Part shown: piece after piece, positions 43,516 through 51,269 of the stretch
Layout of the letters: each line of letters starts with the position of its first letter
Numbering within the stretch: position 1 is the stretch's first letter
Assembly (NCBI GenBank): GCA_035474375.1
Contig: DATINJ010000036.1
Span: 1-64,000 of the forward strand
Source of the DNA: JANNPJ01 sp035474375
Lineage (GTDB): Bacteria > Actinomycetota > Actinomycetes > Actinomycetales > Kineosporiaceae
Length of the DNA stretch: 64,000 bases
Reading direction: 5' to 3'
Notes under the pieces: generated by a model
Databases searched by the model: none
Seen by the model: only the letters and a program-made list of their open reading frames with translations
Told to the model about the DNA's origin: nothing
Position numbers and translations under genes: made by a program

Positions 43516-43689
43516 GGCGACCTCCATCGGGCGCGGACATCGCGCTCTGCGCTCCCCAGAAGGTGGAGGGCAGGCGAGAACACGGGCTTGCTGCGGCGGT
43601 GGCCGAGCTTAAGTGCCCGTTTTGCGCTCGTCGAGAGTTTCGTGCGGACCAGTCGCCGGCGGCCGGCCGATCGGCCCTGACCTGCGATC

Positions 43690-43727
43690 GGCCGCTGCGG
43701 AGTCCGCAGCGGCCTGAAATATTTTCA
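43690..43727. promoter_or_regulatory. Hairpin and cre-like palindrome upstream of the GH3 gene
   Basis: GGCCGCTGCGG-AGT-CCGCAGCGGCC (43690-43714) is a perfect 11-bp stem with a 3-nt loop. TGAAATATTTTCA (43715-43727) adjoins it with TGAAA/TTTCA half sites. The hairpin could back up the nearby terminator; the second site resembles the operators before the other hydrolases. Confidence 0.55.
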
Positions 43728-43737
43728 TCGAGTTGAG

Positions 43738-43776
43738 CACGGTGGTGGGGCGGGAGGCCCACACCCCACCACCGTG
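43738..43776 (-). terminator. Terminator of the S1 protease gene
   Basis: CACGGTGGTGGGG (43738-43750) and CCCCACCACCGTG (43764-43776), perfect 13-bp arms with a 13-nt loop, 48 bp past the protease stop on the minus strand. Confidence 0.85.
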
Positions 43777-43823
43777 CAGATCAGAGGACGTCGGTCAGGC
43801 GACGTCGATCAAGGGTTCGTCGA

Positions 43824-45452
43824 TCAGGGGACGTCGATCGCGAGCTCGTAGTCACCCGAGCCCTTGAAGGACGACACCGCAACCCGGTACCGGCCGGCCG
43901 GTGCATCGAAGGTCAGGGCTTCGAGCGAGGCGTCGCCCTGTGCCTTGGCCACGGTGCGCCAGTTGTCACCGACGAACTTCTGCAACGACAGGTCGAAGTC
44001 GGCGTCTTCCGGCCCGGTGAGGCAGGCCTGGAGGCTGCCGCCGTCGGTCTCGAAGCCGTTGACCGGGGCTACCTGCGCAGCGCCGGAGCGTCGCAGCGAG
44101 CTCTTGACCGTGGCGTCGGCGTCCTGGCAATCCGCCGCGGGCGGGTCAGCCGCGGGCGGCTCCGTGGCCGGCGGGTCGGTCGCGGCCGGATCGGTGGCTG
44201 CCGGGTCCGTGGCGGCCGGGTCAGTCGCCGCCGGGTCCGTGGCGGCCGGATCGGTCGCAGCCGGGTCAGTTTCCGCCGGGTCGGTGGCCGGCGGTGCGGC
44301 GTTCTCGGTGGTGAGCAACTGCAGGTTGTTCACCTCGAGGATCTCCGTCAGCGGCTGGAAGAACGTCGTCCCACCGACCGTGCAGTCACCGGATCCACCG
44401 GAAGTGACGCCCTGAGCCTGCTCACCCGACAACCACGGGCCGCCGGAGTCACCACCTTCGGCGCAGACATCGGTCTGAGTCAGGCCGGTGACAGCGCCCT
44501 CGGGGTAGTTGACTGTGGCGTTCTTCGCTTGAACAACACCGCATTTCGTACCCGTGGTCGAGCCACTGCGACAGATCGCGGCGCCGATCGGCGCCTCTTC
44601 AGAGCCGGCGACGTTGACGAGGCCGTCGGACGTTGCCACGACGGGCTGCAGCACCTGATCGGCGTTCGTCTCGACGAAGCCGAAGTCTCCGGTGCCGGGG
44701 AACACGGAAGCCTTGACCACGCCTTGCGCCACGTTGTTGACGTCGGCCGTGGTGTCTCCGGGAACGCCACAGTGACCTGCGGTGACGAAGCCGCCGACGA
44801 CCGAGAAGCCGATGGAGCAACGGAATTGTTCGTTGATGATGTACGCATCGGCGCCGCGGATGTCGGCCAGCAGCTTCGGCTTACCGGGGGCAACGACCAC
44901 GCGAACCGAGTCGGCCGACACATCACCAGCAGCGATCAGCTGCCGGGCAGCGGCTTTTCCGCCGGGCTGGGCGACCACAACGACGCTGTTCGTCTTCGGG
45001 TCGACATACCAACCGGTGATCTTGGAATTGACAGCCTTAGTGGTGTCGAGAGTCTTCTTGACCGCGGTGAGTTGCCACTCGCCCTGATCGACCAGCTTCG
45101 GCGTGGCGCCTGCCTTGCGAACGATATTCGCTGCGGCGCGGGTGGTTACGCCAACCATAAGAGTGTTATTTGCCATCCAGGCGCCGCCGAACTGGGTACC
45201 CAGCGTCTCGCGGAGCGTGCTTTCGGTGCCACTGGCCCAGTTCTCTTTTTTCAGCCGGGCCGTGGTTTGCTCGGCCGTCAGCGAAAGATCCCGCTGCATC
45301 GCAGCCATCAGGACCTTTTCACCGCCACCCGAGCCACCGGCGTTGACCGCCGACGTCGTTCCAGCCAGCACCGTGGCGCCCACCGTGATTGCGACTCCTG
45401 CTGCGGCGATCCCGCCCGTAGCCCAGGCCTGCTTCCCTCGTAGCCTCAACAA
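43824..45452 (-). CDS. Secreted streptogrisin-type S1 serine protease with PATD linker and C-terminal domain
   Basis: 542 aa. Signal peptide about 1-40. A propeptide of the alpha-lytic-protease type covers about 45-195 (MQRDLSLTAEQTTARLKKE, GGAWMANNTLMVGVT). The chymotrypsin-like domain (about 205-385) has the triad His in GGFVTAGHCG, Asp in TGDFGFVET and Ser in EGGDSGGPWLSG, with paired Cys. Seven or so PAATD repeats form a linker at about 395-440. A final domain of about 100 residues (VNGFETDGGSLQACLTGPED to SGDYELAIDVP) is PPC-like, a prepeptidase C-terminal fold that binds substrates or is processed. It degrades extracellular protein. It has its own terminator at 43738-43776. Confidence 0.95.
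   Translation of the reverse strand: MLRLRGKQAWATGGIAAAGVAITVGATVLAGTTSAVNAGGSGGGEKVLMAAMQRDLSLTAEQTTARLKKENWASGTESTLRETLGTQFGGAWMANNTLMVGVTTRAAANIVRKAGATPKLVDQGEWQLTAVKKTLDTTKAVNSKITGWYVDPKTNSVVVVAQPGGKAAARQLIAAGDVSADSVRVVVAPGKPKLLADIRGADAYIINEQFRCSIGFSVVGGFVTAGHCGVPGDTTADVNNVAQGVVKASVFPGTGDFGFVETNADQVLQPVVATSDGLVNVAGSEEAPIGAAICRSGSTTGTKCGVVQAKNATVNYPEGAVTGLTQTDVCAEGGDSGGPWLSGEQAQGVTSGGSGDCTVGGTTFFQPLTEILEVNNLQLLTTENAAPPATDPAETDPAATDPAATDPAATDPAATDPAATDPAATDPPATEPPAADPPAADCQDADATVKSSLRRSGAAQVAPVNGFETDGGSLQACLTGPEDADFDLSLQKFVGDNWRTVAKAQGDASLEALTFDAPAGRYRVAVSSFKGSGDYELAIDVP
44148..44293 (-). repeat. 15-bp tandem repeat coding for the PAATD linker
   Basis: Imperfect 15-bp units (GCCGGGTCCGTGGCG-like on the plus strand) in frame with the protease gene. 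They are coding repeats, not spacers. Confidence 0.8.
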
Positions 45453-45632
45453 ACCGCTCCTTCCGTTCGCGTCGGCTGCAAGCTTTCACAGCCGACTACC
45501 CGTCGTCGGGGTCCGCTCATCTCTACGGACCGAGCGCGTCGAGGGATCAAAAGGTCACGAACTGATTTCAGAGCCAGTCGCCGGTTTCCGAAGGTTTGCT
45601 GGCCAGCACGGCAGACCCGGCGCCAAAATGAA

Positions 45633-45665
45633 GCCGGGCGGGCGACCGAAGTCGCACCGCCCGGC
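45633..45665 (-). terminator. Terminator of RNase J
   Basis: On the minus strand GCCGGGCGG-T-GCGAC-TTCG-GTCGC-CCGCCCGGC folds into a 14-bp stem with one bulged T and a stable UUCG tetraloop, 15 bp past the stop. Confidence 0.9.
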
Positions 45666-45679
45666 GTCCGCCCATCCGA

Positions 45680-47365
45680 TCAGGCGTCTACCACGATAGG
45701 AATGATCATCGGATTGCGCCGATACGTCTTGAAGGCCCAGGTACTGACCGTTCGAGTGATGATCTGCTCCAGCTGATGGGAGCTGCCGATCCCCTCCTGC
45801 GCGGCGTTGGCCAGAGCCTTCTCGATGGCCGGAACCACCAGCTTGAAGGTCTCGTCGTCGTGCACGAAGCCGCGAGCGATGAAGTCCGGCGGCTCGGCCA
45901 GCTTGCCGGTATCGGCGTCCACAATCGCGACGACCGTGATCATGCCTTCCTCGGCCAGCGTCCGCCGATCCTTCAGTGACGCTTCGGTCGCCCCACCGAC
46001 GGTCATCCCGTCGACATAGACCAGCCCGGCCGGCACCTTGCCGGTGATCTTGGCCTGGCCGTTGACCAAGTCGACGACCACGCCGTCCTCGGCGACGACG
46101 ACGTTCGCCGGGTTCACGCCGGTGGCGATGGCCAGGTCGGCGTTGGCCTTGAGGTGCCGCCATTCGCCGTGCACGGGCATCACGTTGCGCGGGCGGATGA
46201 TGTTGTAGCAGTACGTCAGCTCACCGGCGCTCGCGTGGCCGGAGACATGCACCTTGGCGTTGCCCTTGTGGACGACGTTCGCGCCCCAGCGGGTCAGGCC
46301 GTTGATCACCCGGTAGATCGCGTTCTCGTTGCCCGGGATCAGCGAACTGGCGAGCAGGACGGTGTCGCCCTCGCCGATCCGGATCACGTGGTCCCGGTTC
46401 GCCATCCGGGACAGCGCTGCCATCGGCTCACCCTGTGACCCGGTACACACCAGGGCGACCTTCTGATCCGGCAGCTTCTCCAACTGCTTGAGATCCACCA
46501 CCAGGCCGTTCGGAATCTTCAGATAACCGAGATCACCGGCAATCTTCATGTTCCGGACCATCGATCGGCCGACGAAGGAAACCTTGCGACCATGCTGGTG
46601 GGCGGCATTCAGCACCTGCTGAATGCGGTGCACATGACTGGCGAAGCTGGAGACGATGACCCGCCGCGGCGCGGTCCGGAACACCGTCTCGATAGCCGGG
46701 GTCAGCTCCTTCTCGGAGGTGGTGAACCCGGGGACCTCGGCGTTGGTGGAGTCGGCCATGAACAGGTCGACGCCCTCCTCACCGAGCCGGGCGAACGCCC
46801 GCAGGTCGGTGATCCGCCTGTCCAGCGGGAACTGATCCATCTTGAAGTCACCGGTGTGCAGCACCAGGCCGGCCTTCGTTCGGATGGCCACCGCCAGGCT
46901 GTCCGGGATCGAGTGGTTGACCGCGATGAACTCGCAGTCGAACGGGCCAAGGTTGCGCTTGTCACCCTCGGTAACCGGATTCGCCTTCGGCGTGATCCGG
47001 TGTTCCTTCAGCTTGGCGTCCAGGAACGCCAAGGTGAGCCTGGATCCGAAGATCGGAATATCGGCTCGCTCGCGGAGCAGGTACGGGACGCCACCAATGT
47101 GGTCCTCGTGACCGTGCGTGAGAACGATCGCCACGACGTCCTGGATTCGATCCCGGATCCAGGTGAAGTCCGGAAGAATCACGTCGATGCCCGGCTGCGT
47201 CTCCTCGGGGAAGAGCACCCCGCAGTCGACGATCAGCAGTTTGCCGGCGTGCTGGAAGACGGTCATGTTGCGACCGATCTCACCCAGCCCGCCCAACCCC
47301 ACCACCCGCAAACCGTTCCTGGGCAGTGCGGGCGGCGGGCCGAGTTCGGGGTGCGGATGACTCAT
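45680..47365 (-). CDS. rnj: Ribonuclease J
   Basis: 561 aa, full length. An RNA-processing metallo-beta-lactamase with 5'-exonuclease and endonuclease activity in mRNA decay and rRNA maturation, cytoplasmic. Metal motifs: LTHGHEDHIGG near residue 82 (HxHxDH), GLVLHTGDFKMDQ (Asp/His) and, in the beta-CASP domain, SSFASHVHRIQQV (motif A/B), plus the late HVSGHASAGEL where the His closes the site. VMPVHGEWRHL is the usual RNase J signature. The neighbours are a secreted protease downstream and an unknown gene upstream, so the common dapA-rnj arrangement is not seen in the window. It has a UUCG terminator. Confidence 0.96.
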   Translation of the reverse strand: MSHPHPELGPPPALPRNGLRVVGLGGLGEIGRNMTVFQHAGKLLIVDCGVLFPEETQPGIDVILPDFTWIRDRIQDVVAIVLTHGHEDHIGGVPYLLRERADIPIFGSRLTLAFLDAKLKEHRITPKANPVTEGDKRNLGPFDCEFIAVNHSIPDSLAVAIRTKAGLVLHTGDFKMDQFPLDRRITDLRAFARLGEEGVDLFMADSTNAEVPGFTTSEKELTPAIETVFRTAPRRVIVSSFASHVHRIQQVLNAAHQHGRKVSFVGRSMVRNMKIAGDLGYLKIPNGLVVDLKQLEKLPDQKVALVCTGSQGEPMAALSRMANRDHVIRIGEGDTVLLASSLIPGNENAIYRVINGLTRWGANVVHKGNAKVHVSGHASAGELTYCYNIIRPRNVMPVHGEWRHLKANADLAIATGVNPANVVVAEDGVVVDLVNGQAKITGKVPAGLVYVDGMTVGGATEASLKDRRTLAEEGMITVVAIVDADTGKLAEPPDFIARGFVHDDETFKLVVPAIEKALANAAQEGIGSSHQLEQIITRTVSTWAFKTYRRNPMIIPIVVDA

Positions 47366-47633
47366 GCAGGCTCCTTGAAACGTCGGCCAGGCACTGCCTC
47401 AGCGGCAGTGAGACCAACCATGCGGAAGGGGGTCGTCGACAGCGGGGTCTCTTTCCTTGCTGCGACGGCGCGAGCGCGCCAAGGCGGCTGCGCACGCGAC
47501 GTGTGGTTCAGACGGCGGCCACCAGGATGAGGATCGGCGTCCGGGCCGTCTCGCTGACTCCAGTCTAGGTGCCAAAGACCTTGGAAACGTCGCCGGGACC
47601 CTGCCGCCGCGTCGAGGCAGCGTGAGAACAGCC
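47366..47633. other. Gap between RNase J and the 47634 gene
   Basis: 268 bp that must hold the RNase J promoter. I see no reliable -35/-10 pair, no gene and no strong hairpin. A plus-strand open frame across it is the shadow of neighbouring minus-strand genes. Confidence 0.5.
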
Positions 47634-48566
47634 TCAGCCGGCCTCCAGAGCACGTCCGGCGTGCCCCACCGGAGGTTTGCGAACAGAGGCGGTGCCGACC
47701 TTGCGGGCCAGTTCAGCGAGTTCCTCGGAGAGCGCCCGCTCGGACTCGCTTTTCTCCCGGTCCGCCGACGGCTGCACCGGTTCGGCCCCACTGATCCGCT
47801 CCGATTCCACTCTCAGGACCAACTCGGCCGCCGGGGTGACGCCGACCGTGTGCACCTGACCGGGGTTGACCACCCCGAGCCGGGTGAGCGCCTCTCGCAG
47901 GCTGCTCTCCAGTTCGCCGAGCGCATCTTCCGGGTCCGGGCAAGCCGCCCGGACCAGTGCCCGGACCAGATCCGGATCGGCCGCGAGCAGATCTCGGGTG
48001 CCCGGATCGGGCGAAACCAGGTAGGTGATTGCGTGCGTGCCCTCGGCTCGCCAGACGAAGACGCCGTCCAGCGAGTGCCCGAGCCCTTCGCCGCTGATCG
48101 AGGCCGCCGAAATATCCAGCACCGGCACACCCTGAAACCAGCCGTGGGCCTGCTCGAGCCGGTCGACCACCCGGTGCTGCGCCGACTCATCTTCGGGGTG
48201 GGCTGCCAGCTCTACCAGGGCCGGCTCGACGTCCTCCGCCTGGGCCGGCGACTGCCCGCCGGACGTGCGGATCCGGTGATGAACCTGGTCGATCCGGAGA
48301 GTGTTGCCGCCGATCTCGACCCCACGACTGGTGACGAACCGGACCGGCTCACGGCAGCCCTCGACCGCCGGTGTGGCCGCCACCTCGACCGCCGGACGCG
48401 AGGTGAACCGAAATTCCCAGATCGGCGTGCCGTCCAAGGCCCACACTCGCCGAGCGGCGACTCGAGGGAACAGACTGCGGAGAGATCGCACCGCGCCCTC
48501 CCGCCACCGGTCGTCCTTGGACAAGAGGCAGATTTTCCCACGGCGATCTGTCCACATCCAGTACAA
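47634..48566 (-). CDS. Hypothetical cytoplasmic protein
   Basis: About 310 aa, not recognised. No signal peptide or membrane segment. The protein is balanced and codes with strong GC3 on the minus strand. Features are VWALDGTPIWEFRFTSRPAV near 45 (two strands), an acidic middle (EDVEPALVELAAHPEDES), FVWRAEGTHAITYLVSPDPG near 180 and an Arg/Glu-rich helical tail ending KSESERALSEELAELARKVG. The first residues (MYWMWTDRRGK) are doubtful; an ATG three codons later or the TTG before SKDDRWREG could be the true start. It lies upstream of RNase J in the same direction, 268 bp away. A plus-strand frame over the same bases looks like a shadow. Confidence 0.6.
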   Translation of the reverse strand: MYWMWTDRRGKICLLSKDDRWREGAVRSLRSLFPRVAARRVWALDGTPIWEFRFTSRPAVEVAATPAVEGCREPVRFVTSRGVEIGGNTLRIDQVHHRIRTSGGQSPAQAEDVEPALVELAAHPEDESAQHRVVDRLEQAHGWFQGVPVLDISAASISGEGLGHSLDGVFVWRAEGTHAITYLVSPDPGTRDLLAADPDLVRALVRAACPDPEDALGELESSLREALTRLGVVNPGQVHTVGVTPAAELVLRVESERISGAEPVQPSADREKSESERALSEELAELARKVGTASVRKPPVGHAGRALEAG

Positions 48567-49228
48567 CTCGCCGCATGTCGTGGCCGATCCGAATCAAACC
48601 CGGATTCGGCCCCGGGATGGGTCCTGCTGGCAATTCGTCTCGCGCTGCTGTCCCCGGGTTGAGCGTCGAAGCCAGCGTCAGGATCCGCCGTGATCATGGT
48701 GGGCGCCGCAGGGCTCGGCCGAACCTCCGGCAAGAACAATGAAAGGCCTTACTCCGAACTTCAGCCGAGCCCTGCGGCGTCGACCCCGACGCCCCACCCA
48801 GTCCCGACCACAAGCCGTGGCCACAAACAGAGCGAACAAAGATCCCGTACGAGCCAAACTGCCACAAACCGGGCAGCAAATCGGGACGCCCTCGGGCTGG
48901 CCCGCAACCCGGCTCGGTGTAACCCCCGGACGAGACCCGGTAACCGTTTGCCGCAGGAGTTAGACCGAGCCGGGTTGCGGCTGCCCGAGTACGAGCGCTT
49001 ATCCGCTGAACGATCCTAAGATCGCGCCGAGCAGCCGCCGCCCAGGGCGAATGGGTACCTGGTCGAAAGATCAGTTATTTCGATCACGGCTGTTTGCGGC
49101 TGACCCGGATTGGCCAGCAGAGTCCGGGATGGCGGGCTTTTCTGGCCGGCGTTCAGAACGGCGAGTTCGACTATCTGGCACCGGTCGACGCAAGCTGAAG
49201 GCTGCCCGAATCTCGCCCCGCTGAACGA
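48567..49228. other. Gene-poor stretch holding a long inverted repeat
   Basis: About 660 bp without a convincing gene. Short frames (for example plus 48690-49019, ending in a stretch reminiscent of a MarR N-terminal helix, LPEYERLSAE) lack ribosome sites and coding-like base use. The main structure is the inverted repeat at 48891-48989. The segment should also hold the promoter of the 47634 gene. Confidence 0.5.
48891..48989. repeat. Long imperfect inverted repeat
   Basis: CCGCAACCCGGCTCGGT (48902-48918) and ACCGAGCCGGGTTGCGG (48964-48980) are perfect 17-bp arms. Outer 7-bp arms CTCGGGC (48891-48897) and GCCCGAG (48983-48989) extend the stem after a small bulge. The loop is 45 nt. Confidence 0.8.
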
Positions 49229-49268
49229 GTGAGTGGCCAGCCCCGCAATCGCCGGGCCGGCCACTCAC
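49229..49268 (-). terminator. Terminator of the secreted beta-helix gene
   Basis: 15-bp arms (49229-49243 and 49254-49268), GTGAGTGGCC at the outer end, loop of 10 nt. The single plus-strand mismatch becomes G-U in minus-strand RNA. It begins 4 bp after the stop. Confidence 0.88.
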
Positions 49269-49271
49269 CGA

Positions 49272-51107
49272 TCACGGGGTCGGAGTGGACGGGGTCGGGT
49301 TCGGGGTCAACACCGGGTAGCTGATCACGTTGCTGGTGCCGAAGGCGCCGACCACCGGGGTACCGGCGTCATTGATCGTCTTCTCGATGCCACCGCTGCC
49401 GTCGAGGAAGACCGTGACCAGGTCGTGGAACTTCACGCCAGGACGCTTCGGCACCTCGACCGCCCGGTCGGCACGGATGTCGACACCCTGGTTGAAGAAG
49501 CTGTAGACACCCAGGCCCCAGGCTTCGTGCTGCCGAACCGAGCGGTCAACCTTGTACGAGGCCCAGCCCTTACCGGTCGGACTGGTCCAGGCCGCCTGGC
49601 TCGGCGGGTCGTACGGCAGTTCGCTCTGGTAGAAGATCGTCCGGCCACGCTCACCGTTCCAGACCGTCTGGTACTTCTGATAGTGCTCGACGAACAAGCC
49701 GTACGCGGTGACGTCGTCACCGTTCACCACCACGCCGGTATCGGCAGTGTTCTGGGACCACCCGACGCCGGTGCCATGGTCGGCCCGCCACGCCCAGATG
49801 TTGTCGATCAGCGTGTCGTCGCTGTTGATCGTGAGGCTGGTCCTCGCCTTGCCGACCCACGGGCCACCGACCCGGAAGAACACGTCCTGCAATGACGTCG
49901 GGTTGCTCGAATGGTTCCGGTTGCTGCCCGGTTGGCCGACCTCGACCAGCGTCTTCGACTCGCGAGCCCCGGCGTCGACGAGCACGCCCGCAACCCGGAC
50001 GCCATCAACGTCGTCAATCTTCAGCGCGGCGGTGCCGGTGTCCGGAGCCAGGCTCGGCATCCCGAGCCCGAGCACCACGGTGTTCTTGTTCTTCACCTGC
50101 AACGCCCGATCCAGGTGGTAGACGCCGGGCGTGAGCAGAAGGTGCTTGCCGTGAGCCAACTCGGCGTTGATCTTCCCGGCCCCATCGGTGGGCTTGGCGA
50201 TGTAGAAGTCGCGGATCGAGAGCGACGACCCGGCCTCAGTCTTGCCCGCGCCCCAACTCGTTCCCGACGTGTCGTGCTGCAGCGCCGGCACGAAGACCCG
50301 GTACTTTCCGGCGGAATCAACGTACAGATAAGGCTTTTCCCGAGTAACCGGGCTGGCTGGCAACGTCGTGTAGGGGTTGGTCGGGAAGTCCGCGGTCGGC
50401 ACCGAACCAGTGACGCCGGAGAACACCTGGTTCCAGACGCCGTTCGTCCAGATGTCGCCGAGCTCGCTGTTGCGGGTGATCCACTGCTGCTGCGAGCCGT
50501 TGATCGTGATCCCGTCGACCTTCGAATCGGCAAGGTATCCGCCGCTGGAGAAGCCTCCGTTGCCTGGCTCCAGCCAGAGGATGCCCTTGATGTGCACCCG
50601 GCGCATCGGCGAGGCCTGCGACACGGCCCACTGGTTCGACCAGTCGGTCGGCGTGACGGACAGGTTCTCCGCGGAGCGCCAGAAGTTGGTCAGCGCCGAG
50701 ATCCCGGCGGCCGAACCCGGATCCGGTTGACCCACCACCCGAACCGCACCATGGATGTCGACGTCATCCGGGTTCCGACCGAGACCGGCCACCGTCGTGT
50801 AGTAGCCGAGCCGGGCGTTCACCTCGTACGAGCCAGGCTTGAACAGCACGGCGTAGCGATTGGTGCCCATCTCGTTGCCGTCCTGCGCAGTTGCCAGCGC
50901 ATCCAGCTTGGCCTGGATCTCGGAGACCGGAGTGGACGGGTCGTAGACGAAGACGTTCGGCCCGAAGTCCGGCGTCCCCGGGGCGGCCGCAGCCAGGCCG
51001 GCCGGCACCACGCCGGCGACGGCCAGCAGCGCCGCGCCGGTGGCGAGCGGAAGGAATCGGCGCAGCACACTACTGCGATCACGGACGGTCATCGTCGACC
51101 TACCCAT
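49272..51107 (-). CDS. Large secreted protein of the actinobacterial 'adenylyl cyclase'-misnamed, GH55-like beta-helix type
   Basis: 611 aa; the ATG at 51092 (TMTVRDRS) has a better ribosome site than 51107. Signal peptide ends near AAAAPG, residue 40. FGPNVFVYDPSTPVSEIQAK, NRYAVLFKPGSYEVNARLGYY, WRSAENLSVTPTDWSNQWAV and LLLTPGVYHLDRALQVKNKN match, from memory, a widespread secreted Streptomyces-type family. Two right-handed beta-helix halves joined in the middle would resemble GH55 glucanases or pectate-lyase folds. I see no cyclase motifs. A carbohydrate-active role is supported by TGAAAGCGCT operator-like sites upstream. The catalytic residues cannot be named. It ends in a Pro/Thr tail. 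Confidence 0.75.
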   Translation of the reverse strand: MGRSTMTVRDRSSVLRRFLPLATGAALLAVAGVVPAGLAAAAPGTPDFGPNVFVYDPSTPVSEIQAKLDALATAQDGNEMGTNRYAVLFKPGSYEVNARLGYYTTVAGLGRNPDDVDIHGAVRVVGQPDPGSAAGISALTNFWRSAENLSVTPTDWSNQWAVSQASPMRRVHIKGILWLEPGNGGFSSGGYLADSKVDGITINGSQQQWITRNSELGDIWTNGVWNQVFSGVTGSVPTADFPTNPYTTLPASPVTREKPYLYVDSAGKYRVFVPALQHDTSGTSWGAGKTEAGSSLSIRDFYIAKPTDGAGKINAELAHGKHLLLTPGVYHLDRALQVKNKNTVVLGLGMPSLAPDTGTAALKIDDVDGVRVAGVLVDAGARESKTLVEVGQPGSNRNHSSNPTSLQDVFFRVGGPWVGKARTSLTINSDDTLIDNIWAWRADHGTGVGWSQNTADTGVVVNGDDVTAYGLFVEHYQKYQTVWNGERGRTIFYQSELPYDPPSQAAWTSPTGKGWASYKVDRSVRQHEAWGLGVYSFFNQGVDIRADRAVEVPKRPGVKFHDLVTVFLDGSGGIEKTINDAGTPVVGAFGTSNVISYPVLTPNPTPSTPTP

Positions 51108-51144
51108 CGGGGGAACGATGGCCTGGCCTGCTCGATCCGAAGCA

Positions 51145-51158
51145 TGAAAGCGCTCTCC
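51145..51158. promoter_or_regulatory. cre-like site upstream of the beta-helix gene
   Basis: TGAAAGCGCTCTCC matches the left half and centre of the LacI/CcpA consensus TGAAAGCGCTTTCA, 38 bp upstream of the ATG at 51107. Confidence 0.5.
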
Positions 51159-51255
51159 GAGTTTCTAGCAAGCCAAGCCGTAGCGAAAAGGATTCGAGGG
51201 TGTTTCTACCCTGTTAAGGACCCTTGGCGCTACGGTAATCGCGAATTTCAGTCTG

Positions 51256-51269
51256 TGAAAGCGCTTACT
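51256..51269. promoter_or_regulatory. cre-like site at the acyltransferase gene end
   Basis: TGAAAGCGCTTACT, again the left half plus the centre of the TGAAAGCGCTTTCA consensus. It overlaps the stop codon of the acyltransferase gene and lies about 150 bp upstream of the beta-helix start. Confidence 0.5.

Noticed and set aside
44148..44293. Regular repeats suspected of being a CRISPR array
   Set aside because: Units are 15 bp without spacers and stay in frame as the PAATD linker of the protease.
47457..48662. Long plus-strand open frame over the 47634-48566 region
   Set aside because: The minus-strand reading gives a more protein-like sequence and the plus reading is Arg/Pro-rich with no domain, as expected of a GC-rich shadow.
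48690..49019. Possible MarR-like gene remnant
   Set aside because: Only about ten residues at the end resemble a MarR helix, there is no ribosome site and the frame crosses the inverted repeat.
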